A stretch of 64,000 bases of DNA, from NCBI GenBank assembly GCA_964035015.1, contig CAXIUP010000135.1, positions 388,501 through 452,500 of the forward strand, read 5' to 3'. A model generated the notes under the pieces. That model was given only the letters and a program-made list of their open reading frames with translations, ran no database searches and was not told the DNA's origin. Source of the DNA: Corallium rubrum. Its lineage: Eukaryota; Cnidaria; Anthozoa; Scleralcyonacea; Coralliidae. Shown here piece after piece: positions 1 through 14,106 of this stretch; the first letter of the stretch is position 1; each line of letters begins with the position of its first letter. Both the position numbers and the translations under genes were made by a program.

Positions 1-226
1 TATCCGGCCGGATTTTTTTCAACTATTACTATCCGGCAAATCGGTATCCGGCCGGATAGTAAAAAGCACTATCGCCGGATAGTAAAAAGCGCTATCGCCG
101 GATAGTAAAAAGCACTATCGCCGGATAGTAAAAAGCACTATCGCCGGATAGTAAAAAGCACTATCGCCGGATAGTAAAAAGCACTATCGCCGGATAGTAA
201 AAAGCGCTATCCGGTGCACCCCTAAT
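1..226. repeat. 23-bp tandem repeat, likely subterminal end of a hAT-type element
   Basis: About seven copies of a 23-bp unit (AGTAAAAAGCACTATCGCCGGAT, split here as AGTAAAAAGCACTATCG then CCGGAT) run from about 46 to 221. Before them are diverged copies with TATCCGGCCGGAT cores. The array ends in CTATCCGGTGCACCCCT, which resembles hAT termini of the CAGGGGTGCACCGG type seen in reverse. The other end lies outside the window, so assignment to hAT is inference. Confidence 0.55.
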
Positions 227-366
227 CTAAAACATTGCTTATATACGCATTGCTTATATATATGTACGCAGCATTCTACTATTTTACACTAGATCATAAG
301 AGTTACCAAGCCCCTACCCTATGACGATTGTTGTTGATGGTTTTTGTTGTTGTTTTTGTGACCTAG

Positions 367-3934
<3,568 letters not shown>

Positions 3935-4240
3935 GTATTCATATCTTTTCTGTTTTACTTTATCCTGTCATCCCTTAAATTAAATTGTCTGGTACGCGTA
4001 CAAAATCTTTGCTTATATTCTTGTTCACGTTTATACAAATGTGTACACTTGCGCACTTCCTGGACACTTTGTATTTTCGGTATAATGAAACAATCAGACA
4101 ATAGCATTGTTTGGCTTCCAATTGCTCAAACTGGCTGACGCTGTATACATAATAATAAACGATTAAACGTAAAACAAAGATTTGTGTATTATCGGGTCAC
4201 CTTCGACATAAATCGAAACTCATTATAGCTGCTTTGTTGT

Positions 4241-4801
<561 letters not shown>

Positions 4802-4876
4802 GTGTGGGTTTTGGTCTACGAAACGCAAAGAGTGCTCGATAACATATAGTTAGAGCAAATATAGATTTTCGCTTAC

Positions 4877-5058
4877 CTCAAAAGTCTGCTACAGGCTGTT
4901 TCATCTAAAAAAGAATCTTCAGGCAGATGGCAATTTTCGAAAACAGGGAAATGCTTATGCCTCCTTTCTGTCGGAACGTGGGAGTGTGGGGGCGAAACAA
5001 TACATGCATTCATGGCTTTGTTGCGCTGTTTGCGCGGAATTTGTTTCGATGACGACAT
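4877..5058 (-). CDS. Orphan first coding exon, unknown protein
   Basis: Minus-strand frame beginning MSSSKQIPRKQRNKAMNACI and running 60 codons to a good splice donor (GAG|GTAAGC at 4871-4877). It is rich in basic and His/Pro residues and I do not recognise it. No continuing exon is visible to the left, where the compound microsatellite and the TSR1-like exons lie. A Penelope copy begins immediately upstream of its start. It may be the 5' end of a gene whose rest has been displaced, or a chance frame. Confidence 0.35.
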
Positions 5059-6175
5059 TGACTGATAATTTCTGCTCTTTTGTTGAGTAAACGATTCTTG
5101 TTTTTATCTTTCAAAATATAAAATTTTTCTTCTAAACATAAATTACATCGTTTTGAACCTCCCGTGTACGAAATAGAATGTTTTAAAATTTGCCAATTAA
5201 TACTAAAATCCTTATTGTTTTCTTTCAATGCCCAAATATATTTCGAAAGTTCGGTGTCCGTTTGCATGCTTTTTATGCTGAAAAGATTTAGTGTGAGATT
5301 TGGCCAATCGCTCTTTGAATGTGGTTGAAGTCATGCCAATGTAATTCTTGATCGTGTTTGTGTTGTTTACTGTGACTGTTGCTTTGTATACTATGTCCCT
5401 AGTCATGCATTGTTTTCTAAGTGGACAATTCGTGTTTTTCTTACAATTGCAACTGCTAGTGTCCTTATCCTGTGGCATGTTATTCCTAGATATGTGTGCA
5501 TTGTGTTTAGTGATTATTGACTTAACATTGTTCATGCAGCTGTAACTTACTTTGACTGTGTTTCTGTTAAAAATCTTATGGAGCTTGTGGTGTGGTGGGA
5601 CGTGCTTGTCAATTAGGTTTAGGAAATTACGTCCTATGTTTGTGCTGTACACTCTTGCTAAAGGTGGGTTGAACCAAGTGATGTTGCGTTGCCTATTCCT
5701 GCGTGGTTGTTGTGCTGTGTGTTGAGTGTAGCTAAGATCATGATCAAAGTTGCTGTGCCTAAGTGCGTTCTGATATATGGGTGCAGATTCCTGAAAAACT
5801 TGTTCATCTGATGAGAGAAGTGCAATGCGCTTGTTGATTGATGCAGGTAACTGTCTTGTGATGCTTGGTGGGTGGTTAGAGTGCTTATTTATGTAAAGCG
5901 GATCGTCATTGGGCTTCCTATAGGGCCTATAATTTCCATTGTTAAGGTCGAAAGTTACCATCTAAAAAGTTTACTATGCGTAAATTTGATTCGGCGGTAA
6001 TTTTTAGGTCAAACTGCTCGAAAATTTTGTGGAGTTCTTTCCTTGTTTTGTCTGCTAAACGTGCTGATTTACTTTTTGTGACTACCGCTGACCTGTCAGC
6101 GGGAGCCACTATGTCGGCGTGATGCTTGCTTGCGCGGGTGTCTTGGACCTCACTTACGTCATACTCGACAACCAT
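5010..6175 (-). mobile_element. Penelope-like retroelement copy 1, 5'-truncated
   Basis: Minus-strand reading gives the region after the reverse transcriptase fingers and palm (SKSARLADKTRKELHKIFEQ, then NGNYRPYRKPNDDPLYINKH). A Cys-rich CCHH-like linker (CNCKKNTNCPLRKQCMTRD) and a GIY-YIG nuclease (YKATVTVNN, NYIGMTSTTFKERL) follow. The RT core is missing and the reading is broken about twice, so this copy is dead. A near-identical stretch recurs at 18001-18960 on the opposite strand. Penelope elements copy themselves with RT primed at breaks made by the GIY-YIG domain. Confidence 0.88.
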
Positions 6176-6576
6176 CGCCGCAACATCGCCCGATATTCGA
6201 CAAGATCGTCAATTTGGTCGACATGATCGCCATGTACTCGAGAAGTGCTCGCGTTGTTCGTGGGGGGTATGATAAGCGAAAAGCGAAACCAGTTCAAACC
6301 AATTGTGAACCTCGTGTTTGGTTTGGACGATTTGTCATTTCGAGTTTTCTCACTGCCTGTTTCAGTAATAAATCTTTCCTTTTCGGAAAGGTTTCTATCG
6401 TTCTCTGTTACAAGGTAAGAAGTAGTTTTAAAACTGTGACGTTTGTTTATCTCAATCGATCTGAAACAAATCTCGACTCAACAGAACTGACTGAGGACTC
6501 AGCTGACTGGGTGCTTTGTTTGTTTGTTGTAGGTGTTTTTCAACATCTTATTTTATTCAGTTTTGTTAAAGAAACG
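6176..6576. other. Stretch without recognised gene
   Basis: Between the Penelope copy and the tandem repeat that precedes Helitron 1. A frame of 160 codons from 6130 has no recognisable domain. It may be part of the 5' non-coding region of Helitron 1; its true left end is not visible. Confidence 0.4.
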
Positions 6577-6775
6577 AAAGTTTGCGCAGACCCAAGCCAG
6601 CGGTCTGACTGAGCGTCAAGTGTTACGCTATCGAGACTTTTTATTGAACGAAAGTTTTGGGCAGACCCAAGCCAGCGGTCTGACTGAGCGTCAAGTGTAC
6701 GCTATCGAGACTTTTTATTGAACGAAAGTTTTGGGCAGACCCAAGCCAGCGGTCTGACTGAGCGTCAAGGTTACG
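6577..6775. repeat. Three tandem copies of a 73-75 bp unit
   Basis: Unit contains GCAGACCCAAGCCAGCGGTC and TGACTGAGCGTCAAG, then CTATCGAGACTTTTTATTG. Copies start at about 6577, 6651 and 6725, the last incomplete. It lies 250 bases upstream of the first Helitron 1 reading frame and may be part of its 5' terminal region. Confidence 0.85.
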
Positions 6776-7021
6776 CTCTCTATCTATTGAAACATTGTTG
6801 ATAAAGTTCTATTGAGAAACTATTAAGAAACTATTGAGAAATTATTGAGAAACTGAAAGCTTGAAATCTGTTGTGATTCTGAAGTGCTCGGCGTTTATTC
6901 GTCAAACCCACGCGAGAAACACGCGGTTTTTTGTTATTGTAAAATTTCAAGTGTGACGTCATCTATTATAATTTTGAAATATAATCACAAAATACATTAG
7001 CATTTAGCAAAATACTTCAAA

Positions 7022-8065
7022 ATGGGCATTACACCAGAACAATATCGATCGAGAATCGGGTGCCACAGCATATTTATGGCAGGTAAAGATAATGAACGTC
7101 GTTTGAAAGGGTCGTTTTGGAACACAATGTTAATGATGTTTTATTTACATGTGTTTTACTTGCCAACATTAAAACGTGTCGTTGAGCAATATCAAAGATC
7201 AAATGAAGTTATGTCTTGGTTTCATCAAATGATGTGTTATCATGTATATTATGTACCATTGCTTCTAAGGCTGTCAAATGACGTGGAAGAAAATCCAGGT
7301 CCTACAGTATATGAAATAATTAATGTATTGGAAACTCTCCGTGCTGACTTTAGTCAAGGAGATCAGTCGAAGTTCGGTGATAATGCGGGTAAACAATGCG
7401 TTGCAATGTCATTAACCGCTATAATATTCAGACACATTAAACCACATATTGGCAACTGGGATTCTCCTGATTTAAATAATATTTTGTATCGTGGTAACTG
7501 TCTGTATGATTGCATTAAAGGTTCTGTTAAAAAAGACTTCTTGTTGTTGACTGATGTTCCTGCTATGGTATCACTAAATGAGAAAACATATAATTTAACC
7601 TATAGTGGGGAATCATTAAGTGGGGAATTATTTATGACAGATAATAATGGGCCTTATATTTCCCTAAAAAATGCATTTACAGAGATATTTTTTGGAGGAG
7701 AAACAAATTATGAATGTTGTTTGTTAACTATTGATTCTAACACAGTTGCAGTGTTTAACATGTTGAACAACAGTTATAGAATCTTTGATTCTCACTCAAG
7801 GGATATGTGGGGAATGCCAAGTTTTTCTGGAACATGTGTCTTGCTCATTGTTGATGGCCTTGAAAACTTAGTTGCATTTTTTCAGGCTACTTCTTATCGA
7901 GGAACATGTGTGCCTTTTGAAATGAAAGGTGTTTTAGTCAATGAGGTCTGTATTGATGATAATCAAAACAATCAATTAGTCAATAATCAGAAACCTGAAC
8001 TAGGTAATTGCTATAAGAAAAGAGAGTATGCTAATGAAAGTAATGATAAATGCAACAAGAGGTAA
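7022..8065 (+). CDS. Helitron 1 leader + 2A motif + herpesvirus-tegument-like cysteine protease
   Basis: 347 codons from a good start context (AAAATGG). Residues 1-86 are a leader with a hydrophobic patch around 35-50. Residues 87-94 are DVEENPGP, a complete canonical 2A ribosome-skipping motif preceded by LLLRLSN. After it the protein resembles the N-terminal ubiquitin-specific protease of herpesvirus large tegument proteins (peptidase family C76): QGDQSKFGDNAGKQC with candidate oxyanion Gln112 and nucleophile Cys126, a LxxGNxLY helix near 156-162, the TDVPAMV block near 177-183, and FDSHSRD with Asp256 and His258. These are the expected catalytic residues, all present. Its C-terminus (KKREYANES) already looks like the basic repeats of the following frame. 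Role inferred: a leader is released during translation and a deubiquitinase-like enzyme precedes the replication protein. The fold assignment rests on motif order, not on a profile search. Confidence 0.78.
   Translation: MGITPEQYRSRIGCHSIFMAGKDNERRLKGSFWNTMLMMFYLHVFYLPTLKRVVEQYQRSNEVMSWFHQMMCYHVYYVPLLLRLSNDVEENPGPTVYEIINVLETLRADFSQGDQSKFGDNAGKQCVAMSLTAIIFRHIKPHIGNWDSPDLNNILYRGNCLYDCIKGSVKKDFLLLTDVPAMVSLNEKTYNLTYSGESLSGELFMTDNNGPYISLKNAFTEIFFGGETNYECCLLTIDSNTVAVFNMLNNSYRIFDSHSRDMWGMPSFSGTCVLLIVDGLENLVAFFQATSYRGTCVPFEMKGVLVNEVCIDDNQNNQLVNNQKPELGNCYKKREYANESNDKCNKR
7280..7303 (+). other. 2A ribosome-skipping motif, Helitron 1
   Basis: Encodes DVEENPGP; the consensus is D(V/I)ExNPGP. In known 2A sequences the ribosome skips the bond between the final Gly and Pro, here after residue 93 of the frame. 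The preceding residues are Leu-rich (PLLLRLSN), as usual. Confidence 0.85.
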
Positions 8066-8253
8066 CAAGAAAAAATGACCAGTGTAAAAGCAAGAACAAG
8101 AAAGTAAAAATTGAGGATTCAGAAACTAGAAATAAGCGATTGCAAGCTAGGCGATTGAATTATTTAAAACGAAAAAATACAGAAAGTGCTTTAACAAAAG
8201 AAAAGAGGCTTCAAAAGTGTCGGGAGTATAAACAGCAAAAAGAGAGAAAATGA
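8050..8253 (+). CDS. Helitron 1 basic repeat segment in shifted frame
   Basis: This frame begins with an ATG nested in the last codons of the protease frame (AAATGCAAC) and ends just before the Rep-helicase frame opens. It encodes Lys/Arg-rich repeats of 23 residues (RNKRLQARRLNYLKRK, then SALTKEKRLQKCREYKQQK). These repeats continue in register into the next frame (ENESVEQRENRLKA, VNESTEHRQNRLQE, ANESDEHRQNRLQA). The shared repeat register argues that protease, repeats and Rep-helicase were one polyprotein, as in Helitron 2. The two frame changes at either end (about 8055 and 8240, the second in an A-rich run) are then either indels or recoding points. Confidence 0.6.
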   Translation: MQQEVTRKNDQCKSKNKKVKIEDSETRNKRLQARRLNYLKRKNTESALTKEKRLQKCREYKQQKERK

Positions 8254-8278
8254 ATCTGTTGAGCAGAGAGAAAATCGA

Positions 8279-11200
8279 TTGAAGGCAAAACAGGTGAACA
8301 ATAAGCATAAAAGAGTGAATGAATCTACTGAGCACAGACAGAATCGATTGCAGGAAAAACAAGTGTATGATTTAAATAGGAGAGCAAATGAATCTGATGA
8401 GCACAGACAGAATAGATTGCAGGCACAGCAAGTGAGTGATTTAAATAGGAGAGCAAATGAATCTGATGAGCATAAACAGAACAGACTCTTGATACAAAAA
8501 GAATGTGATACAAAAAGGAGAAACTGTGATGCTGGACCAGTTTCAGATCTTATACATAGATTTCACACAGCTGTATCAAAAGGCCCAATATATATTTGTA
8601 CTTGTTGTGACCAGTTGTGGTATAGGCATAGTGTTAATTCTGCTGAAAAACTCAAAGTGTCAAACCCCACTATGTCACAATACTTGTTGAAAAAAATATG
8701 TGTTGACGATATTGAGTGGATCTGTAGAACATGTGAAAAACATTTAAGAAAGAATAAAATGCCTCCATTGGCTGTAAAAAATGGGATGGTATTTCCAGAA
8801 AAGCCAGAAAGTTTTGATTTAAATCAATTAGAGTGGAGACTTATTGCACCAAGATTAGCTTTTCTGAAGCTTATGCAAGCACCAAGGGGTAAGCAATTTA
8901 AGATAAATGGCAATGTTGTCAATGTGCCTGCTGATGTTGTCAATACTGTAAATACATTACCAAGACTACCACATGAAACAGGGACAATCAAAGTTCAGTT
9001 AAAACGACGACTCCAATATAAAAGTTCTGCAATGTCTTTAAATGTGAGGCCACATAAAGTCTTTCAGGCAGCAACTTGGTTAGCTATGAACAGTGGACTT
9101 TATCATGAACAAGGCATTGTTTTTAATGAGCACTGGCAGAAAAACTTTCAGGAAAATTTATACACACCTGATGATATTACGATGGGACATGAAAAAGACA
9201 ATTTAGACAACAATTCTAAAAATACTGATGACAAGAATTTAAATGTTGCCAAAGATTGTGCAAAATGCCAGAATGATGATTGGAGTGAAGATGAGACTGA
9301 AATTCCTGCTGGGGTAACTGACAGTATGTTGGCTCCTACAGATTTTCTTGACGATCATGAAAGAGAAATAATACATAACATAGCACCAGGTGAAGGTAAC
9401 AGACCTCAGAGTATATTTCGAGATAAATATTCAGAAGAACTAGCTTATCCTGGGATATTTCTTGGGCAAAAAAGGCCAGAAAATAAAGAAAGATCAGTCA
9501 AAGTATTTTATAGTGACATTTGTAAATCAGAGTTAAGAAGGTCAGACAGAAGAGCTGCAATGTGTGTAGAGAATATATTCTTTAAGACCAAAAAGCTACA
9601 GATGAAAATACTTTTAGGCAAATCCCAAATAGCACTAAGAAAATCTAAGAGAAGTAACACAGGCTTAACAGCTGGACAGTTAAAGCAACATGGTAGTTTG
9701 GAAAGAATTGTTCACCATGATGAAGGTTTCAAATTTTTAAGAGCACTAAGAGGATCACCCCCATATTTTGAAAAGGCTAAAAAAGATCTTTTTGCAATGA
9801 TAAGACAATTGGGTCCTGCAACTTTGTTCTGTAGCTTTTCCTCAGCCGAAACAAAATGGTTACATCTCCTAAAAATATTAGGGCAACTTATTGATCATAA
9901 AGATTATACTGATGATGAATTGGAAGAATTAAATTGGGAAGAAAAATGCAGACTCATCCAAAGTGACCCAGTGACTTGTGCAAGACATTTTGATTACCAA
10001 TTTAATAAATTCTTGAAAGAATTCTTGATGAGCAACATTGCCCCTTTGGGAAAAATTAGAGACTGGTTCTATAGAGTTGAATATCAGCAACGAGGTTCAC
10101 CCCATATTCATATGTTAATATGGCTAGAAAATGCTCCAGTGTTTGGTGTTGCTAAAGATGATGATGTCACATCTTTTATTGATCAGATAATCACTTGCCA
10201 TCTACCAAATAATGAGCCTGACCTAAGAAATCTTGTTAATCGACAAACACATAGACATTCACATACTTGTCGCAAAAAGTCGAAAAAGGAATGTAGATTT
10301 AATTATCCTCAACCACCAATGAAGTCAACAAAAATTCTTTATCCACTAGATGATAATGTTTCTCAAAGTGAAGTTAAAAAACTAAAAGTTTTGTGGAAAA
10401 CTATAAAGCAGCAGCTAAATGACATGAAAGAAGGTGAAAATATCACATTTGATCAATTATTAGCTGATCTGAATGTCTCTGACAATGATTATATACTTGC
10501 AATTAGATCATCTCTCAACTGTCCCACAATCTTTTTAAAACGAAATCCCAATGAACTCAGAATAAACAATTATAACACTGCATGTCTGAGTGCCTGGAGA
10601 GCAAACATGGACATTCAATTTGTTCTTGATGTGTATGCATGTGCAATGTATATTGTTTCATATATATCCAAGGCTCAAAAGGGAATGAGTGAACTACTTC
10701 GTACTGCATGTGCTGAAGCAAGAGAAGGAAATGCTAGTATTAAGCAGCAAGTGAGAGATATTGGTAATAAATTTTTAAACAGTGTTGAAATTAGTGCGCA
10801 AGAAGCTGTGTACATAGTCCTACAATTACCAATGAGAAAATCATCAAGAGAAGTTGTTTTCATACCAACCTCACCACCTAATGAAAGAGTTCAATTGTTA
10901 AAACCACTAAGTGAAATTGAAAAAATGCCAGATGAATGTGAAGAAATACATTTTGGTGGACTTTTAAAGAGATACACTGAACGACCTGCTAGTCTTGAGA
11001 ATGCAACCTTAGCAGACTGGGCAGCATGGTATGATAGTGTTAACAACAAATCATATCAAAAGAAAACAACAAAACCAGACATTGATGATCTGCCATTAGA
11101 AACATCAGATAATGATGACAATAATGATGATGAACTTTGCGATGACACCAACACAATTAATAAGTCGAAAAAATCATATAAAAATAGTGAACTGAAAAAA

Positions 11201-13786
11201 CCAACAAAAGCCAGAATCATAAGGTGTGTCTGGTTTAATAAAGAGGCCTACCCAGAGAAGCACTATCGGGAATTAATTATGCTTTTTACACCATGGAGGA
11301 ACGAGGAAAGTGATTTAATTGGCAATTATTCATCTTATGAAGAACATTATTTAACTTTACAAGACTCAATAAGAGATCAAATGAGCCTCTATGCAGTTTG
11401 TAATGAAGAATTAAATAATGCCCGGGAACAATTAAATTCAGCTTTTGACAATGATGAAGACCAATTTGATTTAATTGCACCAGTAACTCAAGATGCTGAA
11501 CACCAAGATGAAGATGAAGGGGCTATAGATTTACATCCTGACTTGAATGAAAACTATGATCTGTCACACGACATTGGCATTCCTTCAGCATCATCAAATA
11601 ATGAACCACTTATTCTAAATGAAATGCCAGACGACGAATATAGAGAAATGGTACAAATGTTAAATAAAGAACAAAAGGAATTTTTCTATCATACTCTTCA
11701 CCTAATAAAGACTTCAGACAAACCATTTTACTCATTTCTTAGTGGAGGTGGAGGTGTTGGCAAATCACATCTTACAAAATCAATCTATCAAGCAGCATTG
11801 AAATACTATAATACAAGAGCGGGTGATGACTTCAGTCAAGTTAATGTTTTACTTCTAGCTCCTACAGGAAAAGCTGCATTTATCATTCGAGGCAATACAA
11901 TACACAGTGCTCTTGCAGTACCTGCATGTCAGTCCTTAAGAAATTATAAACCACTTGATTCAAACAGATTAAACACTTTAAGGTGTCAATTAGGAAGTGT
12001 AAAACTGATATTACTAGATGAAATATCTATGGTTGGAAACAGTATGTTTAATGTTCAAATAAATAATCGATTAAAAGACATTAAAGGTAGCAAGGAAGAT
12101 TTTGGAGGTGTAAACATAATTGCAATTGGTGATTTGTTTCAATTAAAACCAGTCATGGATGGTTTTATATTCAAAGATTTTGATAACTCAGAATATGGTG
12201 TTCTTACTCCAAATTTATGGAAACAACACTTCCGAATGTTTGAACTACATGAAATAATGCGACAACGAGAGAGTAAAGCATTTGCAGAAACTTTGAATAG
12301 ATTAAGAGAAGGAAAACATACTGAAAATGATATTTTAAAGATTAAAGAAAGAATAGTTTCAGAAGAAAACTGTCCAAAACAAGCACCTCATTTATTTATA
12401 CAAAACTTGAATGTTGATGAATTTAACAACCAAGTTTATAAAGCAGCAACAGGGGCAAAATACACAGTAAAAGCTCATGACAGTGTCATAGGTGCTAATT
12501 CTGCAGAACTTAGAGACAAAATAATGAAGCAAATTCCAAATGACCCACGAAAAACTAAACAGCTTGCTTCAAAGCTCCAGATTGCTGAAGGTGAAAGAAC
12601 TGAAATTTCCATAAATGTAAGAACTGATGATGGTTTGACAAATGGTGCTAGTAATATTGTTAAGTTAGTACAGTTACATCAACCTGGAAAACCTTCGGGT
12701 ATAATATGGGTAGAGTTTGATCAACAAGAAGTTGGTAAGAAAACAAGACATGAAAACAGGCAGCTTTATCGACAAAATAATATTCAAAGTACATGGACAC
12801 CAATTAAACCAGTCACCACACAATTCGCTGTTGGTAGAAATAGAACGGTTCAAGTTGTCAGAAAGCAATTTCCACTGCGACTAGCTGCTGCTAAGACTGT
12901 ACATAGATCTCAAGGTGATACTCAAACTGAAATTGTTGTTAACCTTAACACTCGAAGAGCAATTCCGCACATACATTACGTTGCATTGAGCCGAGTAACT
13001 ACGATTGAAGGACTGTATGTCACTGACCTTTGTGAAGACAAAATTTCTGTTGATCCTAAAGTTGTAAGCGAAATGGAAGAGTTGAGAACAGAAAGAAGCC
13101 TCCAGCTTTGTATCTCTCCATTGTATAAAATAAATGATTCAGTTTTGAAATTGTGTTATTTAAATGCGCGTTCACTCCATAAACACATTGAAGATGTTCG
13201 TAAAGATTTTAATTATCTCTCTAGCGATATAGCAGTATTTACAGAGACAAGATTCAATCCGATAGAGCCAAATGAAATGTACACCATTGATGGTTTTGAG
13301 TTATTTCGTAACGACAGTCACTCTTGTGTAAATAATGGACGACCCTATTATGGTACAGCGGTATATAGCAGAGTGCCATTAGTTGCTGGTTATCCTTACA
13401 GCCACAACATTAATTCTATAGAATTCACAATGATCAAAGTAACAAGTCATCCCAACTTGACAATCGTTGCCGTATATCGTTCACCAAAAGTTCCTATTAG
13501 TCAACTGTGTTCCGCATTGAGAGAAATTGTCCTTGAAGTTGCTGGTGAGGAAAGTGTAATAATTGGAGATTTCAATGTAAACTGGCTCAGTGAAACTGAT
13601 AGAAGACCTCTCTACAATGTGTTGGTAAGGGACAATAGCTATGTACAATTAATATCAGACTACACAACAGATAATAAAACTCTCATCGATCATATATTCT
13701 GTAAAATCACTTCTCAAAATGTAAATTCAGGTATTTTAGAAACCTATTTTAGTGATCATAAAACAATTTGGGTATCATTCAAATGA
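8279..13786 (+). CDS. Helitron 1 Rep-helicase-endonuclease protein
   Basis: 1,835 codons, open throughout; the true start is upstream in the repeat region because the frame opens at a TTG. Order: 23-residue basic repeats (1-80), a Cys4 zinc finger (CTCC near 107-110 and CRTC near 149-152), a DUF6570-like block (FKINGNVVNVPADVVNTVN), then the Helitron Rep. The Rep has HUH motif HIHMLIW (His609, His611) and the tyrosine pair YIVSYISK (Tyr791, Tyr795). A PIF1-family SF1 helicase follows with Walker A GGGGVGKS (Lys1162) and Walker B LLDEIS (Asp1247, Glu1248), plus GDLFQLKPV. From about 1624 an APE-type endonuclease shows LNARSLHKH, FTETRF, IIGDFNVNW and SDHKTIW. All key residues are present. The function is nicking, strand transfer and unwinding during rolling-circle transposition; the endonuclease marks the Helitron2/Helentron branch. 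Confidence 0.92.
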   Translation: MKAKQVNNKHKRVNESTEHRQNRLQEKQVYDLNRRANESDEHRQNRLQAQQVSDLNRRANESDEHKQNRLLIQKECDTKRRNCDAGPVSDLIHRFHTAVSKGPIYICTCCDQLWYRHSVNSAEKLKVSNPTMSQYLLKKICVDDIEWICRTCEKHLRKNKMPPLAVKNGMVFPEKPESFDLNQLEWRLIAPRLAFLKLMQAPRGKQFKINGNVVNVPADVVNTVNTLPRLPHETGTIKVQLKRRLQYKSSAMSLNVRPHKVFQAATWLAMNSGLYHEQGIVFNEHWQKNFQENLYTPDDITMGHEKDNLDNNSKNTDDKNLNVAKDCAKCQNDDWSEDETEIPAGVTDSMLAPTDFLDDHEREIIHNIAPGEGNRPQSIFRDKYSEELAYPGIFLGQKRPENKERSVKVFYSDICKSELRRSDRRAAMCVENIFFKTKKLQMKILLGKSQIALRKSKRSNTGLTAGQLKQHGSLERIVHHDEGFKFLRALRGSPPYFEKAKKDLFAMIRQLGPATLFCSFSSAETKWLHLLKILGQLIDHKDYTDDELEELNWEEKCRLIQSDPVTCARHFDYQFNKFLKEFLMSNIAPLGKIRDWFYRVEYQQRGSPHIHMLIWLENAPVFGVAKDDDVTSFIDQIITCHLPNNEPDLRNLVNRQTHRHSHTCRKKSKKECRFNYPQPPMKSTKILYPLDDNVSQSEVKKLKVLWKTIKQQLNDMKEGENITFDQLLADLNVSDNDYILAIRSSLNCPTIFLKRNPNELRINNYNTACLSAWRANMDIQFVLDVYACAMYIVSYISKAQKGMSELLRTACAEAREGNASIKQQVRDIGNKFLNSVEISAQEAVYIVLQLPMRKSSREVVFIPTSPPNERVQLLKPLSEIEKMPDECEEIHFGGLLKRYTERPASLENATLADWAAWYDSVNNKSYQKKTTKPDIDDLPLETSDNDDNNDDELCDDTNTINKSKKSYKNSELKKPTKARIIRCVWFNKEAYPEKHYRELIMLFTPWRNEESDLIGNYSSYEEHYLTLQDSIRDQMSLYAVCNEELNNAREQLNSAFDNDEDQFDLIAPVTQDAEHQDEDEGAIDLHPDLNENYDLSHDIGIPSASSNNEPLILNEMPDDEYREMVQMLNKEQKEFFYHTLHLIKTSDKPFYSFLSGGGGVGKSHLTKSIYQAALKYYNTRAGDDFSQVNVLLLAPTGKAAFIIRGNTIHSALAVPACQSLRNYKPLDSNRLNTLRCQLGSVKLILLDEISMVGNSMFNVQINNRLKDIKGSKEDFGGVNIIAIGDLFQLKPVMDGFIFKDFDNSEYGVLTPNLWKQHFRMFELHEIMRQRESKAFAETLNRLREGKHTENDILKIKERIVSEENCPKQAPHLFIQNLNVDEFNNQVYKAATGAKYTVKAHDSVIGANSAELRDKIMKQIPNDPRKTKQLASKLQIAEGERTEISINVRTDDGLTNGASNIVKLVQLHQPGKPSGIIWVEFDQQEVGKKTRHENRQLYRQNNIQSTWTPIKPVTTQFAVGRNRTVQVVRKQFPLRLAAAKTVHRSQGDTQTEIVVNLNTRRAIPHIHYVALSRVTTIEGLYVTDLCEDKISVDPKVVSEMEELRTERSLQLCISPLYKINDSVLKLCYLNARSLHKHIEDVRKDFNYLSSDIAVFTETRFNPIEPNEMYTIDGFELFRNDSHSCVNNGRPYYGTAVYSRVPLVAGYPYSHNINSIEFTMIKVTSHPNLTIVAVYRSPKVPISQLCSALREIVLEVAGEESVIIGDFNVNWLSETDRRPLYNVLVRDNSYVQLISDYTTDNKTLIDHIFCKITSQNVNSGILETYFSDHKTIWVSFK

Positions 13787-14106
13787 AGAGCAGACAAATA
13801 ATATTGCTATCTATATACAGTAATGTATTTAGAGATACAAATGCAAATAAAATATGTATTACAAATAAATTTTTTATAATGATCATTAATACTTCTAAAC
13901 TGGCATTTACAAGAAAAACTAAGAGCAGAATATTTTTAAAAGGAACACTTTAAAGTGCATAAAGTATTAATTATATAATACAGTATTAAAGATGCAATTG
14001 ATCAAACATGTTGTTTTGCAATTATCAAAAATTATGAATTTAATATTATGAATAAAAATGATTAATTTTTCAAAATAAACAAATAAGTGCTAAAAATTAC
14101 ATTGTG
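13787..14106. other. AT-rich 3' region of Helitron 1
   Basis: No gene seen. Very AT-rich sequence between the stop of the Rep-helicase frame and the short tandem repeats at 14107. Confidence 0.6.

Noticed and set aside
46-221. CRISPR array
   Set aside because: Units are contiguous with no spacers, and the surroundings are animal DNA.
7304-8065. Integrated herpesvirus
   Set aside because: Only a tegument-protease-like domain is present, fused in the plan of a Helitron; no other herpesvirus gene is nearby.
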